Assembly (NCBI RefSeq): GCF_003712105.1
Contig: NZ_RHLG01000004.1
Coordinates: forward strand, 124,001 to 188,000
Length of the DNA stretch: 64,000 nucleotides
DNA from: Winogradskyella sp.
GTDB taxonomy: Bacteria > Bacteroidota > Bacteroidia > Flavobacteriales > Flavobacteriaceae
Reading direction: 5' to 3'
Shown: one piece after another, positions 15,951 to 27,575 of the stretch
Numbering within the stretch: position 1 is the first letter of the stretch
Layout of the letters: each line of letters begins with the position of its first letter
Translations under genes and position numbers: made by a program
Notes under the pieces: generated by a model
The model's database searches: none
Told to the model about the DNA's origin: nothing
What the model saw: only the letters and a program-made list of their open reading frames with translations

Positions 15951-15971
15951 ACTTCCAACATAATTGGAAGT
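15951..15971 (-). promoter_or_regulatory. Leader hairpin before the DUF3467 gene
   Basis: An 8-bp perfect stem (15951-15958 with 15964-15971) with a 5-nt loop lies 16 nt before the preferred ATG and encloses the alternative ATG. On the plus strand it is followed by a T-rich run, so it could also block antisense transcription. Confidence 0.4.
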
Positions 15972-16084
15972 CTTTTTATTTAATATGATTTGTAAATATA
16001 CCCACTAGGTTATGAAAAACCTTGTTCTCGACACATTTTGTTTTATACAAAAACAAAATACTCGAACTGACGCTTATTAATAAA

Positions 16085-16125
16085 GAAAAAGCCTTCAAGC
16101 TAATTAATTGCATGAAGGCTTTTAT
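16085..16125 (-). terminator. Terminator of the rpoBC transcript
   Basis: GCCTTCA (16091-16097) pairs with TGAAGGC (16113-16119), followed on the minus strand by a T-run. It lies 40-70 nt downstream of the rpoC stop. Confidence 0.8.
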
Positions 16126-16132
16126 TTTATAG

Positions 16133-16152
16133 ATTCCTACCTTCGCAGGAAT
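16133..16152. repeat. Palindromic ATTCCT...AGGAAT repeat, copy 1
   Basis: Reads ATTCCTACCTTCGCAGGAAT; 18 of 20 positions match the copy at 28927-28946. Located between the rpoC stop and its terminator. Confidence 0.6.
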
Positions 16153-16162
16153 TGATAACTAA

Positions 16163-19100
16163 TTAGTTATAGTTCATCTCTTCTTTCTGTTTCATCATCT
16201 CATCGAACTCAGACTTAGACCCTACAATAATATTATCGTAGTCTCTAACTCCAGTACCTGCAGGTATTCTATGACCTACAATTACATTTTCTTTAAGACC
16301 TTCAAGAGTATCAACCTTACCGTTTACTGCGGCTTCGTTAAGTACTTTTGTAGTCTCTTGGAACGATGCAGCTGAGATAAATGACTTAGTTTGTAAAGAT
16401 GCTCTAGTAATACCTTGTAATATAGGTGTCGCTGTAGCAGGTTGTGCATCACGAGCTGTTACTAAAGTTTTATCTTCTCTTCTAAGTATTGAGTTCTCAT
16501 CTCTTAACTGACGTGTTGAAACAATTTGACCAGATTTTAAGTTTTCAGAACCTCCTGCATCCTCGATAACTTTCATTCCAAAAATCTTATCATTCTCTTC
16601 TATAAAGTCAGACTTATGCACCAATTGGTTCTCTAAGAAAATAGTATCACCAGAATCAATAATTCTAACTTTACGCATCATTTGTCTTACAACAACTTCG
16701 AAGTGCTTATCGTTAATCTTCACACCTTGTAGACGGTATACTTCTTGTACTTCGTTTACTAAATATTGCTGAACCGCAGAAGGTCCTTTAATATTTAAGA
16801 TGTCATTAGGAGTAATTGAACCATCAGATAATGGCATACCAGCTTTTACATAATCATTTTCTTGAACAAGAATCTGATTAGATAATTTCACTAAGTATTT
16901 CTTAATTTCTCCAGTCTTAGATTCAATAATAATCTCACGGTTACCACGCTTAATTTTACCGAAAGACACAACACCGTCAATCTCAGAAACTACTGCTGGA
17001 TTAGATGGGTTACGCGCTTCGAATAACTCAGTTACACGAGGAAGACCACCTGTAATATCACCAGCCTTAGCAGATTTACGAGGTATTTTAACTAAGACTT
17101 TACCAATTTCAATCTTATCGCCATCGTCAATCATTATATGCGCTCCAACTGGTAAGTTGTAAGAACGGATAACTTCTCCTTTTTTATCTTCAATAAGTAA
17201 TGTAGGAATTAATTTCTTGTTTCTAGATTCTGAAATTACTTTTTCTTGGAATCCTGTTTGTTCATCAATCTCTACTTGGTATGTAATACCTTGCTCAATA
17301 TTTTCGTACTTCACTTTACCAGCAAATTCCGAAATAATAACACCATTATATGGATCCCACTGACATACTACATCACCTTTCTTAAGCTTACTTCCTGGTT
17401 TTACATAAATATAAGAACCATAAGGAATATTGTTTGTACTTAATACAATTCCTGTTTTAGCATCAACTAATTTTAATTCAGAAGTACGAGAGATTACTAC
17501 ATCTACATCATTTCCTTCATTGTCTTTAGTTGCTACTGTTTTAAGGTCTTCAATTTCTGCTACACCATCAAACTTAGTAACTAATTTATTCTCTTCAGAA
17601 ATGTTACCTGCAATACCACCTACGTGGAATGTACGTAGTGTAAGCTGTGTACCAGGCTCGCCAATAGACTGCGCTGCTACTACACCAACGGCTTCACCAC
17701 GCTGAACCATTTTGCCTGTAGCTAAGTTACGTCCGTAACATTTAACACAGATACCTTTTTTAGCCTCACAAGTTAATGGAGAACGTACTTCAATTGTCTC
17801 AACTGGTGAATCACCAATTTTCTTAGCGATTACATCGTCAATATGTCCACCAGCTTCAACTAATAATTCTTCAGTAAGCGGGTTATAAACATCATTAACA
17901 GATGTTCTACCAACGATTCTAGATTCTAATTTTTCAACAACTTCTTCGTTCTTCTTTAATGCAGAAACTTCGATTCCTCTTAAAGTACCACAATCTTCTT
18001 GGTATACAATAACATCCTGAGAAACATCTACCAATCTACGTGTTAAATAACCAGCATCGGCAGTTTTAAGTGCTGTATCGGCAAGACCTTTACGCGCACC
18101 GTGAGTAGAAATAAAGTATTCTAAAATTGAAAGTCCTTCTTTAAAGTTTGAAAGGATCGGATTCTCAATAATCTCACCACCACCTGCGTTAGATTTTTTA
18201 GGCTTAGCCATTAATCCACGCATACCGGTTAACTGACGAATTTGCTCTTTAGAACCACGGGCTCCAGAATCTAACATCATATACACTGAGTTAAATCCTT
18301 GTTGGTCTTCACTAATACGCTTCATAGACAACTCTGTCAATTCAGCATTTGTAGACGTCCAGATATCAATAACTTGGTTATAACGCTCGTTATTAGTAAT
18401 AAGACCCATATTATAGTTACCTACAATACCATCCACTTGTTTATTAGCAGAAGCAATAAGTCCGTGTTTCTCTTCAGGGATAATAATATCTCCTAAACTA
18501 AATGATAGACCACCTTGGAATGCAAACTTATAACCTAATGTTTTAATCTCATCCAAGAACTCGGCCGTTTCAGGAACACTTGTTACTTTTAGAATACCAC
18601 CAATAATATCTCTAAGCGCTTTTTTGGTAAGTACTGTATTAATGTATCCTGCTTTCTCAGGTACTTTTTCGTTGAAAAGTACACGACCTACAGTTGTTTC
18701 TATAATTTGAGTTGTTAACTCACCTTCTTCATTAAAGTCTTTTGTACGTACCTTAATACCTGCATTTAAATCTACTTTCTTCTCATTGTAAGCAATAGTA
18801 ACTTCTTCAGGAGAATAGAATGTTAATCCTTCACCTTTAATTACTAACTCTTTAGTAGATTTTCTGTGCTTGGTCATATAGTATAAACCAAGTACCATAT
18901 CTTGAGATGGTACAGTCACAGGTGAACCATTTGCTGGGTTAAGGATATTATGAGACGCTAACATTAATAGTTGCGCTTCTAAAATAGCCTCTGGTCCTAA
19001 CGGTAAATGTACCGCCATTTGGTCACCATCAAAATCGGCATTAAATGCTGTACATACTAATGGGTGTAATTGTATTGCTTTACCTTCAATAAGTTTTGGT

Positions 19101-20464
19101 TGGAAAGCTTGAATTCCCAATCTATGTAATGTAGGAGCACGGTTTAGTAATACTGGATGTCCTTTAAGAACATTCTCCAAGATATCCCAAACAACAGGCT
19201 CTTTTCTATCTATAATTTTCTTTGCAGATTTTACAGTTTTTACAATTCCTCTTTCGATTAATTTTCTAATGATAAAAGGCTTATAAAGCTCTGCTGCCAT
19301 ATTTTTTGGCAATCCACACTCGAATAACTTTAATTCTGGACCAACAACAATTACAGAACGTGCAGAATAGTCAACACGCTTACCAAGTAAGTTTTGACGG
19401 AAACGTCCTTGCTTACCTTTTAACGAATCTGATAATGATTTTAATGGTCTGTTAGAATCTGTTTTTACTGCAGATGATTTACGTGTGTTATCGAATAACG
19501 AATCTACAGATTCTTGTAACATACGTTTCTCATTACGTAAAATTACTTCAGGTGCTTTTATCTCAACTAATCTCTTAAGACGATTGTTACGGATAATTAC
19601 ACGACGGTATAAATCATTTAAATCTGAAGTAGCAAAACGTCCACCATCAAGAGGTACTAATGGTCTTAATTCTGGCGGTATAACAGGAATAGCCTTCATG
19701 ATCATCCATTCTGGCTTATTCTCTCTATTCATATTAGATTCTCTAAAAGCTTCTACTACTTGTAAACGCTTTAAAGCTTCTGTTTTACGTTGCTTAGATG
19801 TTTCGTTGTTTGCCTTATGTCTTAAATCGTAAGATAAAGCATCCAAATCTATACGTGCTAAAATATCTATAAGACATTCTGCACCCATTTTAGCGATAAA
19901 CTTATTAGGATCTGTATCTTCTAAATATTGATTTTCTTGAGGGATAGTTTCTAAAATATTTAGATACTCTTCTTCAGTTAAGAAATCCATTTTTTGTAAT
20001 GGTTCTCCTTCAGCGTTCATAGCAATACCAGGCTGAATTACTACGTAACGTTCGTAGTAAATAATCATATCTAATTTCTTAGAAGGTAAACCTAGTAAGT
20101 ATCCAATTTTATTTGGTAATGAACGGAAATACCAGATATGAGCTACAGGTACAACTAAATTAATGTGACCTACTCTATCTCTACGTACTTTTTTCTCTGT
20201 CACCTCAACACCACATCGGTCACAAACAATACCTTTATAACGTATTCTTTTATATTTTCCACAAGCACATTCAAAATCCTTAACAGGACCAAAAATACGC
20301 TCGCAAAACAAACCATCACGTTCTGGTTTGTGAGTTCGATAATTAATAGTTTCTGGTTTTAATACTTCACCTCTAGATGCAGCCAATACAGACTCAGGTG
20401 ATGCTAAACCGATAGAAATTTTATTAAACTTCTGTACTTTATTCTTATCTTGTTTTCTTGCCAT
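16163..20464 (-). CDS. rpoC: DNA-directed RNA polymerase subunit beta'
   Basis: 1433 residues from the ATG at 20464; the longer frame starting at 20485 adds seven residues not seen in the family, whose N-terminus is MARKxDK. The N-terminal zinc site [20 protein letters not shown], the catalytic [12 protein letters not shown] (about residue 475) with three Mg-binding Asp, the bridge helix/trigger loop region (MRGLMAKP, then [16 protein letters not shown]) and a second Cys cluster ([13 protein letters not shown]) are intact. It is the last gene of the secE-nusG-rplKAJL-rpoBC run and is separated from rpoB by a hairpin. Confidence 0.98.
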   Translation of the reverse strand: MARKQDKNKVQKFNKISIGLASPESVLAASRGEVLKPETINYRTHKPERDGLFCERIFGPVKDFECACGKYKRIRYKGIVCDRCGVEVTEKKVRRDRVGHINLVVPVAHIWYFRSLPNKIGYLLGLPSKKLDMIIYYERYVVIQPGIAMNAEGEPLQKMDFLTEEEYLNILETIPQENQYLEDTDPNKFIAKMGAECLIDILARIDLDALSYDLRHKANNETSKQRKTEALKRLQVVEAFRESNMNRENKPEWMIMKAIPVIPPELRPLVPLDGGRFATSDLNDLYRRVIIRNNRLKRLVEIKAPEVILRNEKRMLQESVDSLFDNTRKSSAVKTDSNRPLKSLSDSLKGKQGRFRQNLLGKRVDYSARSVIVVGPELKLFECGLPKNMAAELYKPFIIRKLIERGIVKTVKSAKKIIDRKEPVVWDILENVLKGHPVLLNRAPTLHRLGIQAFQPKLIEGKAIQLHPLVCTAFNADFDGDQMAVHLPLGPEAILEAQLLMLASHNILNPANGSPVTVPSQDMVLGLYYMTKHRKSTKELVIKGEGLTFYSPEEVTIAYNEKKVDLNAGIKVRTKDFNEEGELTTQIIETTVGRVLFNEKVPEKAGYINTVLTKKALRDIIGGILKVTSVPETAEFLDEIKTLGYKFAFQGGLSFSLGDIIIPEEKHGLIASANKQVDGIVGNYNMGLITNNERYNQVIDIWTSTNAELTELSMKRISEDQQGFNSVYMMLDSGARGSKEQIRQLTGMRGLMAKPKKSNAGGGEIIENPILSNFKEGLSILEYFISTHGARKGLADTALKTADAGYLTRRLVDVSQDVIVYQEDCGTLRGIEVSALKKNEEVVEKLESRIVGRTSVNDVYNPLTEELLVEAGGHIDDVIAKKIGDSPVETIEVRSPLTCEAKKGICVKCYGRNLATGKMVQRGEAVGVVAAQSIGEPGTQLTLRTFHVGGIAGNISEENKLVTKFDGVAEIEDLKTVATKDNEGNDVDVVISRTSELKLVDAKTGIVLSTNNIPYGSYIYVKPGSKLKKGDVVCQWDPYNGVIISEFAGKVKYENIEQGITYQVEIDEQTGFQEKVISESRNKKLIPTLLIEDKKGEVIRSYNLPVGAHIMIDDGDKIEIGKVLVKIPRKSAKAGDITGGLPRVTELFEARNPSNPAVVSEIDGVVSFGKIKRGNREIIIESKTGEIKKYLVKLSNQILVQENDYVKAGMPLSDGSITPNDILNIKGPSAVQQYLVNEVQEVYRLQGVKINDKHFEVVVRQMMRKVRIIDSGDTIFLENQLVHKSDFIEENDKIFGMKVIEDAGGSENLKSGQIVSTRQLRDENSILRREDKTLVTARDAQPATATPILQGITRASLQTKSFISAASFQETTKVLNEAAVNGKVDTLEGLKENVIVGHRIPAGTGVRDYDNIIVGSKSEFDEMMKQKEEMNYN

Positions 20465-20482
20465 TTTATTTATGGTATTCAA

Positions 20483-20512
20483 CATTGTTGCTTTATAGCT
20501 AAAGCAACAATG
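20483..20512 (-). promoter_or_regulatory. Intercistronic hairpin between rpoB and rpoC
   Basis: A perfect 12-bp inverted repeat (20483-20494 with 20501-20512) with a 6-nt loop lies in the 58-bp rpoB-rpoC gap. No T-run follows, so a processing or stabilising element is more likely than a terminator. Confidence 0.6.
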
Positions 20513-20522
20513 CCTATAAGTT

Positions 20523-23500
20523 TTACTCTTCTAATCTAATATCTAATCCTAATCCTTTCAATTCGTGCATTAATACGTTGAAAGATTCAGGTAGTCCTGG
20601 CTCTGGCATTGGCTCACCCTTAACGATTGCCTCGTAAGTTTTTGCTCTACCAATAACGTCATCTGATTTTACAGTTAAGATTTCACGTAATGTACTTGAT
20701 GCTCCATAGGCTTCAAGTGCCCAAACTTCCATCTCACCAAAACGCTGACCACCAAATTGGGCTTTACCACCTAAAGGTTGTTGTGTAATTAATGAGTATG
20801 GTCCGATAGAACGTGCGTGCATCTTATCATCAATCATATGACCTAGTTTTATCATATAGATAACACCAACTGTAGCAGCTTGATCAAAACGCTCACCTGT
20901 ACCACCATCATATAAATGTGTATGACCAAAACGTGGTACGCCTGCTTCATCAGTAAATCCATTGATTTGATCTAATGTAGCACCATCAAAAATAGGCGTA
21001 GCATATGTTCTACCTAATTTTTGACCTGCCCAACCAAGAACAGTTTCATAGATCTGACCGATATTCATACGTGAAGGTACACCTAATGGATTCAATACGA
21101 TATCCACTGGAGTTCCATCTTCTAAGAAAGGCATATCTTCTTGACGAACAATACGAGCAACAATACCTTTGTTACCGTGACGTCCTGCCATCTTATCTCC
21201 TACTTTAAGCTTACGCTTTTTAGCAATGTAAACTTTGGCTAATTTGATGATTCCTGCAGGTAATTCGTCACCTACTGAGATTGTAAACTTCTCACGACGT
21301 AAAGAACCTTGAAGATCATTCTCCTTAATCTTGTAGTTATGGATTAAGTCTACCACTAATTCATTAGTAGCATCGTCAGTTGTCCATTTTCCTGAAGTTA
21401 GGTGCGTATAATCATCAACAGCATTCAACATCTTTAAGGTATATTTCTTTCCTTTAGGGATAATTTCCTCACCTAAGTCATTGTAGATACCTTGAGCTGT
21501 TTTACCATTAACGATAGCAAATAACTTCTCTACTAATATATTTTGAAGATCATCAAAGCGGTTATCATAGGCATTTTCTAATGCTTCGATATCCTCTTTG
21601 TCTTGAGCTCTCTTGCGTTTATCTTTAATTGCTCTTGCAAATAACTTCTTGTCAATAACAACACCGTTAAGTGATGGTGAAGCTTTAAGAGATGCATCTT
21701 TAACATCGCCTGCTTTATCACCAAAAATTGCACGAAGTAACTTCTCTTCTGGAGTTGGATCAGATTCACCTTTTGGAGTAATCTTACCAATTAAGATATC
21801 TCCTGGCTTAATCTCAGCTCCAACGCGAATCATACCGTTTTCATCTAAATCTTTGGTCGCTTCTTCAGAAACATTAGGAATATCATTAGTTAATTCTTCA
21901 TTACCTAATTTGGTATCTCTAACTTCTAAAGAGTACTCATCTATATGAATAGATGTGAATATATCATCACGGACTACTTTTTCAGAAATTACAATTGCAT
22001 CCTCAAAGTTGTAACCTTTCCATGGCATAAATGCTACTTTCATGTTACGTCCTAGCGCTAACTCACCATTTTGAGTTGCATATCCTTCACAAAGTACTTG
22101 ACCTCTAGTAACCTTATCGCCTTTCTGAACAATTGGCTTTAAGTTAATTGATGTCCCTTGATTTGTTTTTCTAAATTTAACAAGAGGATATTCTTTAGTA
22201 TCGCTATCAAAGCTTACCATTGCTTCCTCTTTTGTACGCTCGTATTTAATAACAATCTTATCTGCATCAACGTACTCAACTACACCTTCACCTTCAGCAT
22301 TAATTAATACTCTCGAATCTGAAGCTACTTGACGCTCTAATCCAGTACCAACGATTGGTGCTTCAGGGCGTAATAATGGTACTGCTTGACGCATCATGTT
22401 AGATCCCATTAACGCTCGGTTTGCATCATCATGCTCTAAGAATGGAATTAACGAAGCTGAAATAGAAGCGATTTGATTTGGCGCAACATCTGTATAATTT
22501 ACTTTTGTTGGCTCAACAACAGGGAAATCACCTTCTTGACGTGCAATAATCTTATCGTGAGTAACTTTACCTTTATCATCAACTTCGATCGTTGCTTGTG
22601 CAATCATCATATCTTCTTCTTCCTCGGCACTTAGGTAAGTTGGTTCATTTTTAATATCTACAACACCGTCTTCTACTTTTCTGTATGGCGTTTCAATGAA
22701 TCCCATTGAATTTACTTTGGCATATACTGAAAGTGAAGAAATAAGACCAATATTTGGACCTTCTGGTGTTTCAATCGGACAAAGTCTTCCGTAGTGTGTA
22801 TAGTGAACATCACGAACCTCAAAACCTGCTCTTTCTCTAGAAAGTCCTCCTGGTCCTAGAGCAGATAAACGACGCTTGTGCGTAATTTCAGCTAATGGAT
22901 TTGTTTGATCCATAAACTGTGATAACTGGTTTGTACCAAAGAATGAATTAATAACTGAAGATAAGGTCTTAGCATTAATCAAATCTATAGGTGTAAATAC
23001 TTCGTTATCACGAACATTCATTCGCTCACGGATAGTACGTGCCATACGAGCTAAACCAACACCAAATTGTGATGATAACTGCTCACCTACAGTACGTACA
23101 CGACGGTTAGATAAGTGATCGATATCATCAATCTCTGCTTTAGAGTTGATAAGCTCAATTAAATATTTTATGATAGTGATGATATCTTCTTTAGTAAGCA
23201 CTTGCTTGTCCATACCGATATCAAGACCTAATTTTTTATTCATTCTATAACGACCTACTTCACCTAAAGAGTATCGTTGGTCAGAGAAGAATAACTTGTC
23301 AATAATTCCACGTGCAGTTTCCTCATCTGGCGGTTCTGCATTACGTAATTGACGGTAAATATGTTCAACAGCTTCTTTTTCAGAGTTTGTTGGATCTTTT
23401 TGTAATGTATTATGTATAATTGCGTAATCGCCTTGTTGAGCGCTTTCTTTATGTAAAAGAATAGTTTTTACTCCAGCTTCAAGGATTTCTTCAATATTTT

Positions 23501-24335
23501 CTTTATCTACAATTGTATCACGATCTAAAACAATTTCGTTACGCTCAATAGATACTACTTCACCAGTATCTTCATCAACGAAATCTTCGTGCCATGTATT
23601 TAAAACACGAGCAGCAAGTTTACGACCGATAACTTTTTTAAGACCTGACTTTGATACTTTAACCTCTTCAGCAAGGTCAAAGATTTCAAGAATATCTTTA
23701 TCACGCTCAAAACCTATAGCTCTGAACAGTGTAGTAACAGGTAATTTTTTCTTTCTATCGATGTAAGCGTACATTACGCTATTGATATCAGTAGCAAATT
23801 CTATCCAAGATCCTTTGAAAGGAATAACTCTTGCCGAGTATAGTTTGGTACCGTTAGCATGAAAAGATTGGCTAAAGAATACACCTGGTGATCTGTGTAA
23901 TTGCGATACAACAACACGTTCTGCACCATTAATACAAAATGTTCCACTAGGTGTCATGTAAGGGATTGTCCCTAAATACACATCTTGAACAATAGTTTCG
24001 AAATCTTCATGTTCAGGATCCGTACAATATAATTTTAGACGTGCTTTTAGTGGCACACTATATGTTAGACCTCTTTCTATACATTCTTCGATTGAATATC
24101 TTGGAGGATCAATAAAGTAATCCAAGAATTCTAATACGAATTGGTTTCTTGTGTCGGTAATTGGAAAGTTTTCCATGAAGGTATTATAAAGTCCTTCATT
24201 ACCTCTTTGATCTGATTTTGTCTCCAACTGGAAAAAATCCTGAAAGGATTTAATCTGAATATCTAAGAAGTCTGGATATTCAGTTTTGTTTACAATAGAA
24301 GAAAAATTTAATCTTTCAGCTTGTTTTGCTAACAT
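20523..24335 (-). CDS. rpoB: DNA-directed RNA polymerase subunit beta
   Basis: 1270 residues, the usual length in Bacteroidota. [14 protein letters not shown] at the N-terminus; the rifampicin region [32 protein letters not shown] has the wild-type-like residues (Q, D, H, R, S positions present). [10 protein letters not shown] and the C-terminal [18 protein letters not shown] motif are intact. Separated from rplL by 132 bp holding a long hairpin (24401-24443). Confidence 0.98.
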   Translation of the reverse strand: MLAKQAERLNFSSIVNKTEYPDFLDIQIKSFQDFFQLETKSDQRGNEGLYNTFMENFPITDTRNQFVLEFLDYFIDPPRYSIEECIERGLTYSVPLKARLKLYCTDPEHEDFETIVQDVYLGTIPYMTPSGTFCINGAERVVVSQLHRSPGVFFSQSFHANGTKLYSARVIPFKGSWIEFATDINSVMYAYIDRKKKLPVTTLFRAIGFERDKDILEIFDLAEEVKVSKSGLKKVIGRKLAARVLNTWHEDFVDEDTGEVVSIERNEIVLDRDTIVDKENIEEILEAGVKTILLHKESAQQGDYAIIHNTLQKDPTNSEKEAVEHIYRQLRNAEPPDEETARGIIDKLFFSDQRYSLGEVGRYRMNKKLGLDIGMDKQVLTKEDIITIIKYLIELINSKAEIDDIDHLSNRRVRTVGEQLSSQFGVGLARMARTIRERMNVRDNEVFTPIDLINAKTLSSVINSFFGTNQLSQFMDQTNPLAEITHKRRLSALGPGGLSRERAGFEVRDVHYTHYGRLCPIETPEGPNIGLISSLSVYAKVNSMGFIETPYRKVEDGVVDIKNEPTYLSAEEEEDMMIAQATIEVDDKGKVTHDKIIARQEGDFPVVEPTKVNYTDVAPNQIASISASLIPFLEHDDANRALMGSNMMRQAVPLLRPEAPIVGTGLERQVASDSRVLINAEGEGVVEYVDADKIVIKYERTKEEAMVSFDSDTKEYPLVKFRKTNQGTSINLKPIVQKGDKVTRGQVLCEGYATQNGELALGRNMKVAFMPWKGYNFEDAIVISEKVVRDDIFTSIHIDEYSLEVRDTKLGNEELTNDIPNVSEEATKDLDENGMIRVGAEIKPGDILIGKITPKGESDPTPEEKLLRAIFGDKAGDVKDASLKASPSLNGVVIDKKLFARAIKDKRKRAQDKEDIEALENAYDNRFDDLQNILVEKLFAIVNGKTAQGIYNDLGEEIIPKGKKYTLKMLNAVDDYTHLTSGKWTTDDATNELVVDLIHNYKIKENDLQGSLRREKFTISVGDELPAGIIKLAKVYIAKKRKLKVGDKMAGRHGNKGIVARIVRQEDMPFLEDGTPVDIVLNPLGVPSRMNIGQIYETVLGWAGQKLGRTYATPIFDGATLDQINGFTDEAGVPRFGHTHLYDGGTGERFDQAATVGVIYMIKLGHMIDDKMHARSIGPYSLITQQPLGGKAQFGGQRFGEMEVWALEAYGASSTLREILTVKSDDVIGRAKTYEAIVKGEPMPEPGLPESFNVLMHELKGLGLDIRLEE

Positions 24336-24400
24336 CGATGAACGAGATTTTGATTAAAAAAATATGTAATGTGTGTACATACCATTTATATACACAAAAT

Positions 24401-24443
24401 GGTCTAGGCATTATCCCGCATCTTTTTGCGGGATAAACCTAAA
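24401..24443 (-). promoter_or_regulatory. Long hairpin between rplL and rpoB (attenuator or processing site)
   Basis: The core TATCCCGCA (24412-24420) pairs with TGCGGGATA (24427-24435), and the stem extends outward (GGTCTAGG with CCTAAACC, one mismatch). There is no T-run. In E. coli the equivalent gap holds an attenuator and an RNase III site; the same role here is inference. Confidence 0.6.
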
Positions 24444-24467
24444 CCGAATAATGTTGGTAAGTTAAGC

Positions 24468-24845
24468 TTACTTAAGCTCAACCTCAGCTCCTGCTTCTTC
24501 TAATGATGCTTTTAATCCTTCAGCTTCATCTTTAGAAACACCTTCTTTGATAGCGCTTGGTGCGTCATCAACAAGACCTTTAGCGTCTTTTAATCCTAAA
24601 CCAGTTAATTCCTTAACTAATTTTACTACTGCTAATTTAGAACCACCAGCGGCTTTAAGGATTACGTCAAATTCAGTCTTCTCTTCTGCAGCTTCTCCAC
24701 CAGCAGCTCCACCACCAGCAGCAACAGCTACTGCAGCAGCAGCAGGCTCAATACCGTATTCTTCTTTTAAAATATCAGCTAATTCATTAACTTCTTTTAC
24801 AGTTAAATTAACTAATTGTTCTGCGAAATCTTTTAAATCTGCCAT
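24468..24845 (-). CDS. rplL: 50S ribosomal protein L7/L12
   Basis: 125 residues, full length. N-terminal dimerisation domain (about 1-33), Ala/Gly-rich hinge ([20 protein letters not shown], about 36-55) and C-terminal factor-binding domain with [15 protein letters not shown]. Forms the L10-L12 stalk that recruits translational GTPases. Sits 60 bp after rplJ and before the hairpin that separates the ribosomal genes from rpoBC. Confidence 0.98.
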   Translation of the reverse strand: MADLKDFAEQLVNLTVKEVNELADILKEEYGIEPAAAAVAVAAGGGAAGGEAAEEKTEFDVILKAAGGSKLAVVKLVKELTGLGLKDAKGLVDDAPSAIKEGVSKDEAEGLKASLEEAGAEVELK

Positions 24846-24905
24846 TTTTCTATCGTTTTAATGTGTGTGTTTTTATTTTAATTTTTAAGTGCGTACTCGC
24901 TAATT

Positions 24906-25427
24906 TTATCCTTCTTTCTCAGATAAAGTTTTAATAATTCCTGCTAATGTTCCACCACCAGATTTAAGTGCTGAAATAACATTTTTAGCAGGTGATTGTA
25001 ATAATCCAATGATTTCTCCTAGTAATTCTTCTCTAGATTTGATTTCTACTAAGGCATCTAATTGGTCATCACCTATATAAATAGACTCTTCAATAAAAGC
25101 ACCTTTTAATAAAGGTCTTTCTGATTTTTTACGGAAAGCCTTAATCACTTTTGCTGGTCCGTTACCAGTTTCAGAGTACATTACAGAGGTATTACCTTTT
25201 AAGGTAGATGGTAAGTCTCCAAAATCTTTGTCTGAAGCTTCCATTGCCTTTTCTAATAATGTGTTCTTTACAACCGATAAACTAACGTTTGCTTTAAAGC
25301 ATGCTCTACGTAAGTTTGAAGTATCAACTGCATTTAATCCAGAAATATCTGTTAAATAGATATTAGAATTATCAGCTAATTGTGCAGTTAACTCTTCAAT
25401 TACTAGGGATTTTTCTTCTCTTGTCAT
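24906..25427 (-). CDS. rplJ: 50S ribosomal protein L10
   Basis: 173 residues. MTREEKSLVIEELTAQLAD and the VVKNTLLEKAM helix are typical; the C-terminal helix would bind L7/L12 dimers. The gap to rplA is 19 bp, too short for the long L10-binding leader known from enterobacteria. Confidence 0.98.
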   Translation of the reverse strand: MTREEKSLVIEELTAQLADNSNIYLTDISGLNAVDTSNLRRACFKANVSLSVVKNTLLEKAMEASDKDFGDLPSTLKGNTSVMYSETGNGPAKVIKAFRKKSERPLLKGAFIEESIYIGDDQLDALVEIKSREELLGEIIGLLQSPAKNVISALKSGGGTLAGIIKTLSEKEG

Positions 25428-25446
25428 AATATTCTAAGTTTAACTA

Positions 25447-26136
25447 CTATCCTATTTTTGTATCAATTGCTATACTTGGGCTCATAGTACTTGACATGTA
25501 AATACTCTTTACATAAGTACCTTTGGCAGCAGTTGGTTTTAATTTCATTAAAGTTGAAAGTAATTCGTTTGCGTTACCTACTAATTTTTCAGCACTAAAA
25601 GATGCTTTTCCAATAGGTGCGTGAACGATACCTGTTTTATCTACTTTAAAATCTATCTTACCAGCTTTTACTTCGCTAACCGCTTTGGCCACATCCATAG
25701 TTACTGTTCCTGTTTTAGGGTTTGGCATAAGACCTCTTGGTCCTAATACTCTACCTAATGGTCCTAACTTACCCATAATGCTTGGCATAGTAACGATAAC
25801 GTCAACATCTGTCCAACCATCTTTAATTTTTTGTAAGTATTCATCTAATCCTACATAATCAGCACCAGCTTCTTTAGCTTCAGCTTCTTTATCAGGAGTT
25901 ACTAATGCAAGAACCTTCATGTCTTTACCTGTACCATGTGGTAGAGAAACTACACCACGAACCATTTGGTTTGCTTTACGTGGATCTACGCCTAATCTTA
26001 CGGCTAAATCTACTGATGCATCAAACTTTGTGTATGTGATTTCCTTAAGTAAAGCTGAAGCTTCTTCTATAGAGTAAAGCTTATTTCTATCAACTTTAGC
26101 TCTAGCTTCTTTTTGCTTTTTTGTTAATCTTGCCAT
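25447..26136 (-). CDS. rplA: 50S ribosomal protein L1
   Basis: 229 residues from the ATG at 26136 ([15 protein letters not shown]). A longer frame to 26166 overlaps rplK and lacks family support. [12 protein letters not shown] and [15 protein letters not shown] are the conserved rRNA/mRNA-binding motifs. Forms the L1 stalk. Starts 10 nt before the rplK stop is cleared, consistent with an L11-L1 operon. Confidence 0.97.
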   Translation of the reverse strand: MARLTKKQKEARAKVDRNKLYSIEEASALLKEITYTKFDASVDLAVRLGVDPRKANQMVRGVVSLPHGTGKDMKVLALVTPDKEAEAKEAGADYVGLDEYLQKIKDGWTDVDVIVTMPSIMGKLGPLGRVLGPRGLMPNPKTGTVTMDVAKAVSEVKAGKIDFKVDKTGIVHAPIGKASFSAEKLVGNANELLSTLMKLKPTAAKGTYVKSIYMSSTMSPSIAIDTKIG

Positions 26137-26146
26137 TTCAAAAAAT

Positions 26147-26587
26147 TTAGTTTGGTGCGTCTCCACCTTTAACTGTGATACCCATCGATCTTGCTGTACC
26201 AGCTACCATTTTCATAGCTGATTCAACAGTAAATGCATTTAAATCTTGCATTTTGTCTTCTGCAATAGTCTTAACTTGATCCCAAGTTACTTTTGCTACT
26301 TTACGTCGGTTTGGTTCTCCAGATCCTTTCTTTACTTTGGCCGCTTCTAATAATTGCACTGCAGCTGGTGGTGTCTTGATTACAAACTCAAAAGATTTGT
26401 CTTTGTAAACAGAAATTACCACAGGTAATACTTTACCTGGCTTATCTTGGGTTCTAGCATTAAATTGCTTACAGAACTCCATGATATTAACTCCAGCAGC
26501 ACCTAAAGCGGGTCCAACCGGTGGCGATGGATTCGCAGCACCTCCCCGAACTTGTAATTTAACTACTTTGTCTAGTTCTTTTGCCAT
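26147..26587 (-). CDS. rplK: 50S ribosomal protein L11
   Basis: 146 residues. [21 protein letters not shown] and the C-terminal rRNA-binding domain with ARSMGI are intact. Part of the GTPase-associated centre. Located between nusG and rplA as in most bacteria. Confidence 0.98.
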   Translation of the reverse strand: MAKELDKVVKLQVRGGAANPSPPVGPALGAAGVNIMEFCKQFNARTQDKPGKVLPVVISVYKDKSFEFVIKTPPAAVQLLEAAKVKKGSGEPNRRKVAKVTWDQVKTIAEDKMQDLNAFTVESAMKMVAGTARSMGITVKGGDAPN

Positions 26588-26658
26588 TTTAAATTAAAAT
26601 TGTGCGTAGTATTTAAATTGGAAGCTTAGATACTTACGCTTATATAATGTAACAATTA

Positions 26659-27216
26659 TTATACTTTTTCAACTTGCATATAGCTTAACTCTAATGGTGT
26701 TTTTCTTCCGAAAATTTTAACCATTACTTCAAGCTTACGCTTTTCTTCATTTATTTTTTCAATAGTTCCATCAAATCCATTGAATGGCCCATCAATAACC
26801 TTAACTGTCTCTCCTATTGTGAATGGTATTGCAACATTTGCATCAGCTTCTAATGCTAACTCATCTACTTTACCTAGCATTCGATTCACTTCAGATTGTC
26901 TTAATGGTACTGGATCACCACCTTTAGTTTCTCCTAAAAATCCAATCACGTTAGTAATAGATTTTATAATATGAGGCACTTCACCACTAAGGTTGGCCTG
27001 TATCATTATATATCCTGGAAAATAAACACGTTCTTTGTTTATCTTCTTTCCATTTCGGATTTGAATAACTTTTTCGGTAGGTACAAGAACTTGATCAACA
27101 TAATCACCTAAACCTAGTCTTGAGATTTCATTCTCAATATACGTTTTGATTTTGTTTTCTTGACCACTAACAGCCCTAACAACATACCATTTTTTATTTC
27201 CGTTTTTCTCAGACAT
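26659..27216 (-). CDS. nusG: Transcription termination/antitermination protein NusG
   Basis: 185 residues. NGN domain with WYVVRAVSGQENKIKTYIE and VYFPGYIMIQ, and a C-terminal KOW domain (GETVKVIDGPFNGFDGTIE). Couples RNA polymerase to Rho or the ribosome. Follows secE by 15 bp. Confidence 0.98.
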   Translation of the reverse strand: MSEKNGNKKWYVVRAVSGQENKIKTYIENEISRLGLGDYVDQVLVPTEKVIQIRNGKKINKERVYFPGYIMIQANLSGEVPHIIKSITNVIGFLGETKGGDPVPLRQSEVNRMLGKVDELALEADANVAIPFTIGETVKVIDGPFNGFDGTIEKINEEKRKLEVMVKIFGRKTPLELSYMQVEKV

Positions 27217-27231
27217 TGCTAACGCTATTTC

Positions 27232-27426
27232 TTAATTAATTAAACCAAAATATGCTTTAATGACTCTACTAAAAACGGTATCTACACCCCAAATAGCTAA
27301 AGAAAATATAATTGAAAAAACAGCCACAACTATTGTCAACCTTTGGGCTTCTGACCAAGGTGTCCATGTTACGTTATTTTTTAATTCTTCAAACGATTCT
27401 TTTACGTATGTTATTAATCCTGCCAT
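27232..27426 (-). CDS. secE: Preprotein translocase subunit SecE
   Basis: 64 residues from the ATG at 27426; a 70-residue frame starting further upstream would begin between the gene and tRNA-Trp without support. YVKESFEELKNNVTWTPWSEA is the conserved amphipathic helix, followed by the single TM segment (about 37-57). Lies between tRNA-Trp and nusG. Confidence 0.96.
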   Translation of the reverse strand: MAGLITYVKESFEELKNNVTWTPWSEAQRLTIVVAVFSIIFSLAIWGVDTVFSRVIKAYFGLIN

Positions 27427-27441
27427 TTGTTTTTCTATTTG

Positions 27442-27514
27442 CACGGGTTGCGAGACTCGAACTCACGACACCTGGTTTTGGAGACCAGTGCTCTACCAAC
27501 TGAGCTAAACCCGT
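27442..27514 (-). tRNA. tRNA-Trp (CCA)
   Basis: 73-nt cloverleaf: acceptor ACGGGTT/AACCCGT, anticodon stem CTGGT/ACCAG, loop CTCCAAA (anticodon CCA), T-arm with GTTCGAGTC. CCA tail not encoded. Position between tuf and secE is typical for the phylum. Confidence 0.97.
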
Positions 27515-27525
27515 AAACATAAATC

Positions 27526-27553
27526 AAGGTATCCCGAAAAAACGGGACACCTT
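27526..27553 (-). terminator. Hairpin downstream of tuf
   Basis: AAGGTATCCCG (27526-27536) pairs with CGGGACACCTT (27543-27553) with one mismatch and an A6 loop. The T-run after it is weak, so transcription may read through into tRNA-Trp-secE, with the hairpin as a processing point. Confidence 0.6.
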
Positions 27554-27575
27554 AATGTATATTTAGATTTGTTTA

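Noticed and set aside
24547-24861. Long ORF antisense to rplL ([21 protein letters not shown])
   Set aside because: Arises from the Ala-rich hinge codons of rplL read on the other strand.
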